DNA of 23,109 nucleotides. It comes from Apostichopus californicus (lineage: Eukaryota > Echinodermata > Holothuroidea > Aspidochirotida > Stichopodidae). The stretch is from the NCBI GenBank assembly GCA_020650975.1, contig JAIPMN010000164.1:1-23109 (forward strand). Direction: 5' to 3'. Shown here in pieces: positions 1 to 10,129 of the stretch. The notes below the pieces were generated by a model. That model searched no databases and was not told where the DNA came from. It was given only the letters and a program-made list of their open reading frames with translations. The position numbers and the translations under genes are program-made. The number at the start of each line of letters is the position of its first letter. Position 1 is the stretch's first letter.

Positions 1-321
1 AAGTTTTCTGAAGCAAGAAAGATCCATTGAAGGTGGTTTCCAGCACTGCAACCATAAAACAAATTATGCAATGGAACAGCTCACACTCCAAATGGACTTA
101 ATTATATTTTATGCTTGATTCTTCAAGAGAGGCATAATACCACACATAAGGGATCCACAGACCTTACAAATATCCAGGAATCTTCTAAAGTTACATTTAA
201 CTTTCAACAAACAACAGATTAATTACTATGCACAAAATGAAACCTAAAGCAGCCAGATATATAATACCATTACTCAACTTTTATAACTCTACTGCAAGAT
301 TGATATCACCAGAGCTGCTTG
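1..321. other. Unique AT-rich DNA, no gene recognised
   Basis: No convincing coding exon or known repeat is visible. The only feature of note is at the extreme left: read on the minus strand, a TTGCAG acceptor-like site ends at 46 and is followed by 45 bases open in all three frames to the window edge. One frame reads LETTFNGSFLLQKT. That is too short and unsupported to call as an exon. It is noted because the other exon candidate at 20836-20880 lies on the same strand. Confidence 0.5.
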
Positions 322-381
322 TTTTTTTTCTTTCTTTTCTTTTCTTTTCTTTCAATTCTTTTCTTTTCTTTTATTTTCTTT
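322..381 (+). repeat. Polypyrimidine microsatellite, TTTTC-type
   Basis: About 60 bases consist almost only of T and C in TTTTC/TTTCT units, interrupted by AA near 353 and single A bases. It is a slipped-strand microsatellite. A reading frame through it (228-611) gives a phenylalanine/leucine/serine-rich peptide that simply mirrors the T-rich composition and is not a gene. Confidence 0.9.
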
Positions 382-543
382 GTACTCAAATATCATATTT
401 TATGTTTCACTTCAATGCAGTGTTATCAATTTGTTTCTTTTTGAGTGCTAAATTGTCAAGTATACCTGACCAATTAAGCATATATCGCTTAGTGACAATG
501 ACACTTTCTGCAAAGAACTTTACAGTTGTAGGCCTTATTATCT

Positions 544-1650
544 TTGACCTGTGGATATGTAGTGAATTAATTCTAGAGCTATATACCTGTGCATCTATGA
601 ATCTATTCTAGAGCTATGAACCTGTGCATCTGTAGCGAATCTATTCTAGAGCTGTAGACCTGTGCATCTGTAGTGAATCTATTCTATAGCTATGAACCTG
701 TGCATCTGTAGTGAATCTATTCTAGAGCTATGAACCTGTGCATCTGTAGTGAATCTATTCTAGAGCTATGAACCTGTGCATCTGTAGTGAATCTATTCTA
801 GAGCTATGAACCTATGAATCTGTAGTGAATCTATTCTAGAGCTGTAGACCTGTGCATCTGTAGTGAATCTATTCTATAGCTATGAACCTGTGCATCTGTA
901 GTGAATCTATTCTAGAGCTGTTGACCTGTGCATCTGTAGTGAATCTATTCTATAGCTATGAACCTGTGCATCTGTAGTGAATCTATTCTATAGCTATGAA
1001 CCTGTGCATCTGTAGTGAATCTATTCTAGAGCTGTTGACCTGTGCATCTGTAGTAAATCTATTCTATAGCTATGAACCTATGAATCTGTAGTGAATCTAT
1101 TCTAGAGCTGTAGACCTGTGCATCTGTAGTGAATCTATTCTATAGCTATGAACCTGTGCATCTGTAGTGAATCTATTCTAGAGCTGTAGACCTATGCATC
1201 TGTAGTGAATCTATTCTATAGCTATGAACCTGTGCATCTGTAGTGAATCTATTCTAGAGCTATGAACCTATGAATCTGTAGTAAATCTATTCTAGAGCTG
1301 TTGACCTGTGCATCTGTAGTAAATCTATTCTATAGCTATGAACCTGTGCATCTGTAGTAAATCTATTCTATAGCTATGAACCTATGAATCTGTAGTGAAT
1401 CTATTCTAGAGCTATGAACATGTGCATCTGTAGTGAATCTATTCTAGAGCTGTAGACCTGTGCATCTGTAGTAAATCTATTCTATAGCTATGAACCTGTG
1501 AATATGTAGTGAATCTATTCTAGAGCTATGAACCTATGCATCTGTAGTGAATCTATTCTAGAGCTACTGTATAGACCTGTGCATCTGTAGTGAATCTATT
1601 CTATAGCTATGAACCTATGAATCTGTAGTGAATCTATTCTCTAGCTATGT
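544..1650 (+). repeat. 38-bp minisatellite, about 29 copies
   Basis: Head-to-tail units of 38 bp begin GAATCTATTCTAGAGCTATG and end AACCTGTGCATCTGTAGT. The array spans 1,107 bp, about 29 units, with degenerate edge copies at 544-562 and after 1630. There are no spacers, so it is a satellite-type array and not a CRISPR. Two main unit forms occur: form A has CTATAGCTATGAACC and form B has CTAGAGCTGTAGACC or CTAGAGCTGTTGACC. By eye all nine B units are followed directly by an A unit, so much of the array behaves as a 76-bp dimer. A third form (CTAGAGCTATGAACC) and a CCTATGAATC variant are interspersed. One unit near 1565 carries a 5-bp insertion (CTACTGTATAGACC). Confidence 0.95.
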
Positions 1651-2935
1651 ATACAGTACGGCCACATATATATACATTAATTTACTGATGTATAAACCAG
1701 GCAGCGGCTTTAACATTGAAGCAACAAGATAACACACATCACTCACAACATAAATTATTATCTCACATTATGAATGATGTTTCAAAATGACACAATTTAT
1801 AAATTAAAATTCGGAGTTTATGTGATTTCTACTATTTAAAACTGGCAGATTTCATCAGTTTGCGATATATCTGAAACGTACAGTACTGTAGTTAAAAACC
1901 TGCTACTGCATGTACAGATCAATGCAACACCAGCGTACCACAACTTCCCGAGTGTACTGTTCATGATATTCCGAGTTGTTAAAGAAACAGACATGTTACC
2001 AGGTGGACTAGTTTTGATTTGGTTTGATATATCAGGTGTGAAATTTCTCAAACTGACACCAATTATTTGACAGGAGGTATAGTCAACTTATCAAAATGTT
2101 CAAACAAAAAGACTAAAAATGATTAGCACAAAAATAGTTGTTATGAAGAGGTATAGGATGTACTAGATTAGATATTATTGAAGTCTGAATTTAAATAGAA
2201 TGACAACTTCAATAAAGCTCTTAGTTTAAAGCAAAACTGTTACAAAGACCAATTCTTTAATTTTAATCAAAATTATCCAAGAACGGGACCAAACAGATCA
2301 GAATGATATTGTGCTACACAAATTTAGACAGCTAGTTTTGCCCTATGGTTAACAAGATGAGGAAAATCTGATTTGAATGTTGCCATAGTGACAGGCCATG
2401 TAAGGCATTCTCATTTTAATTTAAATGAAGCTTCTATACCATCACGCAGTACGAGGTTCTTTGAATACAATTTATACTGTCCCTTTAAAGCAGATTGGAT
2501 CGATACTATAGGCAGCATCATGAGACATTCCGTCTAGTAGTTTCCCCTTTCCGAGCTGTCAACAGGCAGATGTTACTGGCAAAGTTGTGTCTCCAACACA
2601 GGTAACATGTCCAAGCTAAAAACATGTTCTTCTAGATATCCTCAAACCTGGATAAAATTTCTTCAGATATTACTCAGAGTTGCTCATTAGGGACAAGAAA
2701 GGAGAAAATTGATATATTCTCCAGTTGAGCTGGCTATTCAGATTATAGTTTCATGACATGGTTGTCATTTTGAAGTCATTAACAATCAGTCTTCTAGATT
2801 TATTTTAAATACTAAATCTATGTATATGATATATGCCTGGTGAAAGCATGTATTATAAGTTGCATACGTAATTAGTATTATCTTTGCATAATTGGTTTAT
2901 GATATTGCTATCGTTAATTAAACTACAAAATACAT

Positions 2936-2943
2936 ATGCAAAT
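2936..2943 (+). promoter_or_regulatory. Octamer motif ATGCAAAT (POU-type)
   Basis: The sequence is an exact octamer. Around it, within about 150 bp, are several TAAT/ATTA cores (GTAATTAG, GTTAATTAAAC, CCTAATTAGC) and two further ATGCAT/CATATGCA words. This is the composition expected of a homeodomain/POU-bound element, but in AT-rich DNA such words are common by chance. Function is inference only. Confidence 0.25.
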
Positions 2944-3688
2944 AAGCAAATTCATATGCATACATATTGCCCACATTGCATGCATATTTTATGATTGAAG
3001 CTACTTTTGTATATACATCCATGAACCCTAATTAGCAAAAACATTTAACGAGCAACAAATTTAGTACTACTTTGTTGATACTGTTATCACATTTAATTTA
3101 ATCAATAACTGCAAAACAGTATCCATGGAATGATATAAATACTGTACATGTTAATTGAGGAAACTGAATATATTCCATGTAATTTAAACTTAACTTACTA
3201 AATGACACTCAACATTTTTCTCTTTTTTTTACAATTTATTTAAATATATTTGCAAACATTTTTGACATAAAATTGATCTTGATCCAATAACATACTGGTG
3301 ACTTTTCTGGGTTTGTACTGAAACCATGATGCAGACCACAGGTTATATTAAGGCATCATGCATTCTGCTCTGTACTTATACACAGCAAAGAAATGTCACT
3401 AAATATCTAAGGAATTACATTATGCAATAACATCATTTCATCCCCTGTTGATCGTTGTCTCATCAAGTTTCTTTGTGATATTTGCTTTTTTTTTTTTTTT
3501 AAACGTGACTAAAAACAGGGAAAGGAATTTAATATGTGATCAAAACTGTACCATTTGGATCAAAGTACAGTGAAAACAAAAACCTCCTGAAACCTTGGTG
3601 ATGCATTATTCCAACATATGAAAATGAGACAACCTTTTCTAAACATGAGTGCTATACAGTTTATTTGACTAGTTCCTGCTTCAAGGAG

Positions 3689-3707
3689 CTTCCATCCTTG
3701 ATGGAAG
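3689..3707. other. Short perfect hairpin
   Basis: CTTCCATC and GATGGAAG pair as an 8-bp stem around the loop CTT. The structure is too short for a microRNA precursor and has no T-run for a terminator-like reading. It is recorded only as local secondary structure. Confidence 0.5.
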
Positions 3708-3850
3708 AGTCTCTCTAGTTTGGAATTGTAATAATACCCTTAAGCTAAGATTTCAACCATCATCGTCAGCGCCTCCCTGACAATTAGGCCATCAGACATT
3801 CAGGCTCTACTTACTACCTAAAGTAAATCCTATCAGATAGGTCCATTCTC

Positions 3851-3863
3851 TGACCTTTGAACT
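3851..3863 (-). promoter_or_regulatory. DR1 nuclear-receptor motif (AGTTCA A AGGTCA)
   Basis: On the minus strand the sequence reads CAAAGTTCAAAGGTCA, two half-sites in direct repeat with one base between them. DR1 elements are the established targets of HNF4 and RXR-type receptors. It is the first of three DR1-like sites within 1.8 kb (also 5183 and 5648). Binding is not shown by sequence alone. Confidence 0.4.
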
Positions 3864-3989
3864 TTGCACTGGCTGCACAAGCCTTTCAACAGCCAGGGGA
3901 AGGCATGTCAATGAAGGCGTTTTGTCACTTCCCATTCTTCAAAAAATAAAATGGTTTCCAATGTTAGACTGATCTGTTGTTCAAAGCTT

Positions 3990-4452
3990 TCATATGACAA
4001 AGAAATGTTCAATAAGTGGCATGCAAGCTACATGACAAAGAAATGTTTAATTAGTGGCATGCAAGCTACATGACAAAGAAATGTTTAATTAGTGGCATGC
4101 AAGCTACATGACAAAGAAATGTTCAATTAGTGGCATGTAAGCTACATGACAAAGAAATGTTTAATTAGTGGCATGCAAGCTACATGACAAAGAAATGTTC
4201 AATAAGTGGCATGCAAGCTACATGACAAAGAAATGTTTAATTAGTGGCATGCAAGCTACATGACAAAGAAATGTTTAATTAGTGGCATGCAAGCTACATG
4301 ACAAAGAAATGTTTAATTAGTGGCATGCAAGCTACATGACAAAGAAATGTTCAATTAGTGGCATGCAAACTACATGACAAAGAAATGTTCAATTAGTGGC
4401 ATGCAAGCTACATGACAAAGAAATGTTCAATTAGTGGCATGCAAGCTACATG
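3990..4452 (+). repeat. 38-bp minisatellite, 12 copies
   Basis: Twelve head-to-tail units of 38 bp begin ACATGACAAAGAAATG and end GTGGCATGCAAGCT. Most differences lie in one window of each unit: TTTAATTAG (copies 2, 3, 5, 7, 8, 9), TTCAATTAG (4, 10, 11, 12) or TTCAATAAG (1 and 6). Copies are otherwise nearly identical, suggesting recent expansion. The unit shares its 38-bp length with the array at 544-1650 but no sequence. Copies 1 and 6 carry the same rare variant, hinting at a five-unit duplication block. Confidence 0.95.
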
Positions 4453-4478
4453 AAATGAAGGAACTTCCTAAACTTACA

Positions 4479-4516
4479 ATTCCGTGGGAAAGGTTATATT
4501 CCGTGGGAAAGGTTAT
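4479..4516 (+). repeat. Exact 19-bp tandem duplication
   Basis: ATTCCGTGGGAAAGGTTAT occurs twice in immediate succession (4479-4497 and 4498-4516) with no mismatch. It sits 27 bp after the 38-bp array and 70 bp before the large inverted repeat, so this short interval shows repeated rearrangement. Confidence 0.95.
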
Positions 4517-4586
4517 TAGACAGACACTGGATCAAAAACATTTGTATATGATAAAACTTACTGGTTTATATATTTACGAGTGACCC

Positions 4587-4812
4587 GCTTACCTGTCTGC
4601 CCACAACATTAGCACCTCATTCTACCGTGTCTAGTATGCCCTGGTAATCTTTTAACACTGTGCACCCTCTCAGTGACCGGCCACTTGCGGTCAATGCCCT
4701 TCCTTCTCATTCTACCACCCAAAGTGTTTACACATACGTTTTCGTAGTGGATTACCAGGGCATACTAGACACGGTAGAATGAGGTGCTAATGTTGTGGGG
4801 AGACAGGTAAGC
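4587..4812. mobile_element. Near-perfect 63-bp inverted repeat with 100-bp loop; fold-back/MITE-like
   Basis: The left arm (4587-4649, starting GCTTACCTGTCTGCCC) and right arm (4750-4812, ending GGAGACAGGTAAGC) are reverse complements at 62 of 63 positions; the one mismatch is in the CTGCCC/GGGGAG part. Weaker complementarity may continue outward to ATTTAC (4572-4577) and GTAAAT (4823-4828), making the arms longer but diverged at the ends. The loop contains a second copy of the arm word CTCATTCTACC. The near-identity implies recent formation or arm-to-arm correction. It could be a non-autonomous fold-back transposon, or a template for long-hairpin RNA if transcribed. A clear target-site duplication was not found. 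The arms are notably less AT-rich than the flanks. Confidence 0.7.
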
Positions 4813-4963
4813 AGGGAGCGAAGTAAATCTTACATGTTGAAAATTCTAGAATATTTTCTGAATGGAGTAATTATCACTTTTCTTAATTAAGGAAGAACTT
4901 CCCTTGTTTCGGGAGGGATACTTGTTTCAATGATACACTTGGGTGGATATAGTTTGAGATGGT

Positions 4964-5004
4964 GGGGCATGGGACACTGGGAAGGGGGAAGGGAACAGAG
5001 GGGG
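4964..5004 (+). other. G-quadruplex candidate (plus strand)
   Basis: Successive G runs GGGG, GGG, GGG, GGGGG, GGG, GGGGG are separated by loops of 3, 5, 2, 2 and 6 bases. This meets the usual rule of four runs of at least three G with loops of 1-7. It lies between the fold-back element and the DR1 site at 5183. Confidence 0.6.
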
Positions 5005-5182
5005 AGCATGTCCTGCCATCTTTGCAATCCATATTGTAAGACATTTTAAGCAAAGTACAAGCTAGGACAGTACAACATTATTCTACCTTGAATGACATCA
5101 AGTTTGGCATGCATCCACCAGCCAGCTTGCAGAAAGCTAAGGGGATTAATAGTTGACACTGAATACCATCTACTTTGGATGA

Positions 5183-5195
5183 AGGTCAAAGGTCA
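5183..5195 (+). promoter_or_regulatory. Perfect DR1 nuclear-receptor motif (AGGTCA A AGGTCA)
   Basis: Both half-sites are the exact consensus AGGTCA with a single A between them. This is the ideal DR1 sequence bound by HNF4, RXR and related receptors in animals. A chance exact match of 13 bases is unlikely in 23 kb. It belongs to a loose cluster with sites at 3851 and 5648. Whether it acts as an enhancer is inference. Confidence 0.5.
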
Positions 5196-5647
5196 GCTGG
5201 TAATATCAGCAAATGATAACAGCTCTTTTATCCATCTTAATCCATGTAACTACACGCTGGAATTTACCAAATCTTCAGCATCGCAACATCACTCATTAGG
5301 GCATCAGCTGCACGAACGAGGGTTTATGAGTATTAGAGAAACTGGGTCGATCCACTGACAAAGATTTAGGCCACAACGGTAACAAGGATTTAGCCGACGG
5401 ATTCCAATCCAATAACGTAGGTTTCAACATGCTAAACTGGGATTTCCTTAGCTCTGGCGCAGATTTAGGCCAGTATACCATCTTGTTTCAATTTGGATGA
5501 CCTTCCGCGAGTATTGCTTCAACTGACCGGCCGATTCTAACGATATGTGTACAAATAATTTCACAAGTTTTATATGCAAGAATGGAAAAATGCTAGTCTA
5601 AAAACTTTCCAGCTAATATACTGTATATATACTCTGAGATAAAGTAT

Positions 5648-5660
5648 TGAACTTTGACCA
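5648..5660 (-). promoter_or_regulatory. DR1-like motif (TGGTCA A AGTTCA)
   Basis: The minus strand reads TGGTCAAAGTTCA: two half-sites each differing by one base from AGGTCA, one base apart. It is the weakest of the three DR1-type sites. Its value comes mainly from lying within 0.5 kb of the perfect site at 5183. Confidence 0.3.
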
Positions 5661-8600
5661 TCTCTATGACATAAGTTTTGTTAGTGAGTCTGATGTACTC
5701 GACATCACACAAAAACTCACATTGTTAATATCATAGACATGTGTACAGTTACTCTATGTGTTTGCAGAGTTCATTGCAGTCAAATAACTTAAAATTGGAA
5801 AAAGAGAAATAATGTAGTTCTGACATATTTTCATGATTCAGTGGTTTCATTCATAAAATTGTTACAAAACCGATGAGGTGGCCCAGCTCTATATTCACAG
5901 AGATCTGCATTCTCACTTGGATGAACAAGTTTTAAAGACTATAATGTCAGCCATATGCTACAGGAGGATTATCATATAAATTCAACTTTTAATTTAATTT
6001 ATACAAGTATACACAAAATGGATGGTATACTTGATGTAGTGTACTACTGAGCATGTCATAATGATTAATTGAATTGTATGTAAATACTAAAATAGAAATC
6101 TGATACCTGTATAAATCACAGCTTTCAATGTATTCAAAACAAGTTTACATACAGGTTGGAGGTATACGGCCATGCTACTGTGAAGTTAATTTATTCATGG
6201 GTAAGTGCAAGAAAGCTTGCTAATGTACTGTAGTGTTGAATCCATCCTCATTCAGGCATGTACTGTATGCTGAGAAAAGACCAGGATACTTTGAATTGCA
6301 ACATGTTTACACTAGATTTACAAACCTAATCTGCAGTCCACTATAGGAAAGAGCTCTGTTCCACACTATTAGTATAAAGCATACCATACATTTATATGCA
6401 CAGAATTGGGCATTTTATCCAAATATCATCTTTCGCATTAAAGGAACATTTTGCAACACTAATGTGATTCTGATATCTGTGTTCCATTCCAGTCCCTGTC
6501 CAACATCTTCCAAACTTTATTGACAACAGAGGGCTGACTAGCAGGTCCACAATGTCAAACTCAGAGCATTGTGTTTGATCCAGATTAACTTGTCTATGAA
6601 CAGGCACTACTCAAAGTACAGTAGCTGCCCTGACAAATCCACAACATATATACAGTACAGTACCCTCAAAATACTTGTACTTGTCAATTTCTGTCAACAT
6701 TGTGACTTTCACATTTAAAACATTTGATGATTATTTTCTTTAACAGCAACTTTACAGCAATTAAAACCTTAAACTTAAAACGAGTTACATCATTTAAAGC
6801 TTAGGCAAAATATAATTTCCTCTGTATACTAGGGATTAGAGGGATTAGTAATTTTTCTAAAATTCTAGCAATTATAAGTCCAAATCAACCAAAAGGAATA
6901 ATATTTCCAAAATTCTGCCCAAGAGGAATGGAGCCACTGTCAAAGTTGCCTTAAAGGAGCATTCTCCTGACAATCTACATTTATTCATGATGTGCACATT
7001 TCCAAACCTGAATTTTAAGAACAACTTAAACTCAGAGTGTTTCTACTTTACTGAAGTTTGACAAATAATTGCTAATATTATGTCTAAAGTCATATTAAAG
7101 AGGCACAAGATACAATCGTCGACCATAGCTAACTCATCCTGGATTAAAACTAAGCTGCTTCATCTCCACATAATATATATATTCACGCCTCTTGAGGGAG
7201 AAGAAACGACTCACAAAATCATCCGTTATTTCCCAATAAATGAAAGTTAGAAGTGGATATCATTCATCAAATAGTCATGAAGATAATCATCACACTATAT
7301 TTGCTTTACTTTTCTGGGCCTCACATGTCACTTCAAAACAACCCAACGAGAATACGCAGTATGATTTCCATCTTTGGTTGACTTAACCACAGAACAGTCA
7401 AACTTGGTGCATAAAGACCGTCTTGTCAGGAATTTATATAATTTCAGAGGGATCTAAGGCCAGTGACTTGCGACATAATCACCTACAATATTGATCACTC
7501 AAGTTTATCATACATATGTGTTTACTTATCAATTAATTATTTCCTTCTTCCTTCCCTCTCCTTCTTTCCTACCCCTCCATCCCCAATCTTATATATAATT
7601 TTTTGTTTTTAAAAGAAGGAAAAATAAGTTGTTTTCAAAGCATTTGCGAAATATTGAAACACAAGAGTCACATCACTTTAGGAGGTCTACCACTTTTGTT
7701 TTTCTGTCCTGATTTTAAAGAAGAAAGTCAAAGCACTTGTAACATTGTTAGTTAAATCAATGCCAGTGTTTTATAATTTAGTTCATGCTAGATATTTAAG
7801 TGACAAGTAACAAAAAGGGGATAAAAGGAAGGTACAATAAAGTACAAATTCCATAAACAATAGCACATTGTGTAAATTGTTTGTGATTTATGAATGAAGG
7901 AACAAAGCACAACCATTATATTTTACAACGCAAAGAGAAAACTGTACTCTTGTTCCATAACGTTGATTGTCAAATTAGCATATCACACACGTTAACTATA
8001 CATTTATATATATATAACTCACTACGATTTCAATTTGATCATAGTCATCCTTTTAACTTTAAAATTTGAAGCTGTCACATGTAGAACTAGCTACTGAGCA
8101 CAATTTTAGGTCAACGATGGAACAATGAAAATTAGCAAATATTCTATAGGGTTGCTCACGAAAAAGATGACAGATTACGATCAAAAGTTTATAACAAGAT
8201 TTTCATGAATTGAGGTAAGCTGTTTGTAAATCCCTATAATTTCTGCCAAATGGTTGTAAACATGCAGATGGGAGTAGATTTGTCAACCACTGAGAGGCAT
8301 CTTATAATCATGAATAATACATGGTTTCATCAGATATATGGTAAAATTACAGACCAACACTAAACTACACAAAGAAAGCATGGTTTTTCTTTAAAGGAAT
8401 TTCAAAGTATTTAAATGGAACCAGCTGTCATGATTTGAAGTGTGTGTAATTTCAAACTAAGTGGGTTTCTGTCATTTGGATTTTTTTGGGGCACTGACAG
8501 AAATCTTTTGTCTTCTTTTAGGTTGTTTACATTTTGAACAAACTATTTCTCAATGATAATAACCCTCAGTTTACTTCCTTTCTTGCTTCTGTGAATTTCA

Positions 8601-9184
8601 TTTTTTTTTTTTTGCATTTCCTCCCTATTTCATTTTCATTTCCTTTCTACAAGAAGAGAAAAATCGTGACTGTGAAGCATTTCCTCCCAAAATGCTGACC
8701 TAATTGTGATTTTCAAGGAAACAGCAACTGCATGAGTATAAGAGAAAAGAAACAGCAAAAGGTAAAGTGACTTTTTTAATTTGTTATTTATAAGCTTGAA
8801 CTTTCTAGAGAAGATCATGACATCTATAAAATACAGTGTGCTTTAAATGCCATCGTTTTTTGTGCTATGAATGTTTGCTATATTTTTTTATTTTATTAAA
8901 ATTGACCTTCAAAATATATTTATTGGAATTGCTTTGATTCATTAACTAGTTGATTATATGTTCTGTAATCGTATGATGTCAACATTGGGACACGATAACT
9001 GGGCTTCAGATTAAAAGTACATCTTTTATTATACTTCCTGTGAAATTATTCTTTAAGTCATTTATTGTAAGTAAACATTTCTAGACAAATTATTTTCTTT
9101 ACACAAAAACATACATGTCCAGATCTCTTGAAATCTGCACTAGATGAGATAATCTGAAACCAATTTTATATTTACATTCCATAT

Positions 9185-9229
9185 CCCTCCCTCGCTCTCC
9201 CCCCCCCCCCCTCCCCCCGCTCCCAGCCC
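9185..9229 (-). other. C-rich tract; strong minus-strand G-quadruplex candidate
   Basis: The plus strand is C-rich with runs of 3, 3, 12, 6, 3 and 3 C; the minus strand therefore carries six G runs with short loops, well within the G-quadruplex rule, and the plus strand could form an i-motif. The 12-C run is also a likely site of length variation and sequencing error. Confidence 0.7.
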
Positions 9230-9595
9230 AAATTGATGAGTTACATTTCCTTTTTACTTCTGTTGTTCTATTATAGTTTTTAATGGCTTACTGCAGTCTT
9301 GATTAAAATCACACAAAATGACAGATTAAAAGCACTGCAATATCTACAGAAATATGGAGATATGGAAATTTAGCAGTATTTTTTCTTTTACCATGGTGAC
9401 AGTTGGTTTCTATGTTTGTGTATTCTATCCTTATAATACTGAATGGGTAGCAAACTGCTTTGATGTCACCATGCTTGTCTTTCTTCTTTTCTTTTTTCTT
9501 TCTTTTTTGTGGTCCTTCTACTTAATAAGAACAATTTTTTACAGCTTTGATAAATAACAAATTTATCAAGGCTCATATAATCAAATGTATACGAT

Positions 9596-9617
9596 GGGAG
9601 GCAGAGGGTGGGGTGGG
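9596..9617 (+). other. G-quadruplex candidate (plus strand)
   Basis: GGG, loop AGGCAGA, GGG, T, GGGG, T, GGG fits the four-run rule with two single-base loops, a geometry known to favour stable parallel quadruplexes. It is on the opposite strand to the G-rich side of the tract 370 bp upstream. Confidence 0.6.
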
Positions 9618-9893
9618 AGATGAGAGAAACAAATGGTAGCTTTCTCTACAACTACCACAGCAACTTTTCAGAATTTGCAAAAGAGCAATAACATGTTTTT
9701 GATCACTGCACGTACTACGGAAGAGAAAAAAAAATGAGAATTATATTTTGAATTTAGATGAAAGTGATACTGAAGACAAATTACAGTGCCATCCTGACTC
9801 CAAGGAGCTTGTTATCATTTCATAGGTTGATAATTTCTGAAGCCCTCAGGAATGTAGGTAGGGTGCCAGTCAGAAACAGATGAAAGAGAAACC

Positions 9894-9922
9894 ATGTCGT
9901 CGATATCAGACCTGCCTGGCAG
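9894..9922 (+). other. Possible short first coding exon (speculative)
   Basis: An ATG in a favourable context (AAACCATG, A at -3) is followed by MSSISDLPG and then CAG|GTGCAAG, a plausible splice donor. An in-frame TAG lies upstream, so the ATG would be the first. There is no recognised continuation, no clear core promoter, and the sequence soon enters a T/C tract. The same bases are also covered by a longer frame (9880-10131) whose second half is only the translated pyrimidine tract. Chance is a good explanation. Confidence 0.1.
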
Positions 9923-9996
9923 GTGCAAGCCTAGAGACAATAGAGGTTAACGAGAAAATGAAAGGCCAGAAGAAATTCTCGCAGGCGATTGGCTTA

Positions 9997-10120
9997 TCCT
10001 CCTTCCTCCTTCTATTTTCTTCTTGTTTTTTTTTGTTTTTTTTGCCTTCTTCTTTTTTCTGTTGTTGTATCTTACCTTTCTCTTCTTTTCTTCGTTGTCT
10101 TTTTTTTCCTCTTTTCTTTT
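9997..10120 (+). repeat. Long T/C-rich tract
   Basis: About 124 bases are almost wholly T and C with a few G and A, made of CTTCTT, CTCCTT and T8 runs. Overlapping frames across it yield leucine/phenylalanine/serine-rich peptides that look like membrane segments but only reflect the composition. A second, shorter tract follows at about 10365-10402. Confidence 0.85.
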
Positions 10121-10129
10121 GTATTAAGT

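Larger units (their letters stand above)
1651..3989. other. Unique AT-rich non-coding interval
   Basis: No gene is supported. Visible small features are a 12-bp palindrome TACAGTACTGTA (1879-1890), a minus-strand TTAAAGGGACA motif (2478-2488), a homeodomain/POU-rich stretch at about 2860-3010 that includes the octamer ATGCAAAT (2936-2943), a run of 15 T (3486-3500), a short hairpin with 8-bp stem and 3-nt loop (3689-3707), and a DR1 motif (3851-3863). A minus-strand frame at 1836-2051 codes for nothing recognisable. Confidence 0.6.
5005..9184. other. Unique AT-rich interval, no gene recognised
   Basis: Several short open frames occur (5092-5358 plus; 5296-5481, 6392-6607 and 8636-8818 minus). 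None shows a recognisable domain, and their lengths are ordinary for chance. The stretch 5350-5480 is slightly less AT-rich and repeats the word GATTTAGGCCA (5365 and 5463 areas). Three copies of a TTAAAGRRRCA motif lie at 6438-6448, 6951-6961 and 7095-7105, and AGGGATTAG is tandemly doubled near 6832. Pyrimidine-rich stretches occur at about 7540-7585 and 8575-8640. Confidence 0.6.

Noticed and set aside
228..611. 127-codon frame with hydrophobic stretches
   Set aside because: It translates a TTTTC microsatellite and runs into the 38-bp array; composition explains it.
544..4452. Regular 38-bp arrays that resemble CRISPR repeats in length
   Set aside because: Units are directly adjacent with no spacers, no cas genes are present, and the setting is eukaryotic; these are minisatellites.
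5092..5358. 88-codon frame spanning the perfect DR1 site
   Set aside because: No recognisable domain or flanking splice signals; the nuclear-receptor motif is the better supported feature.
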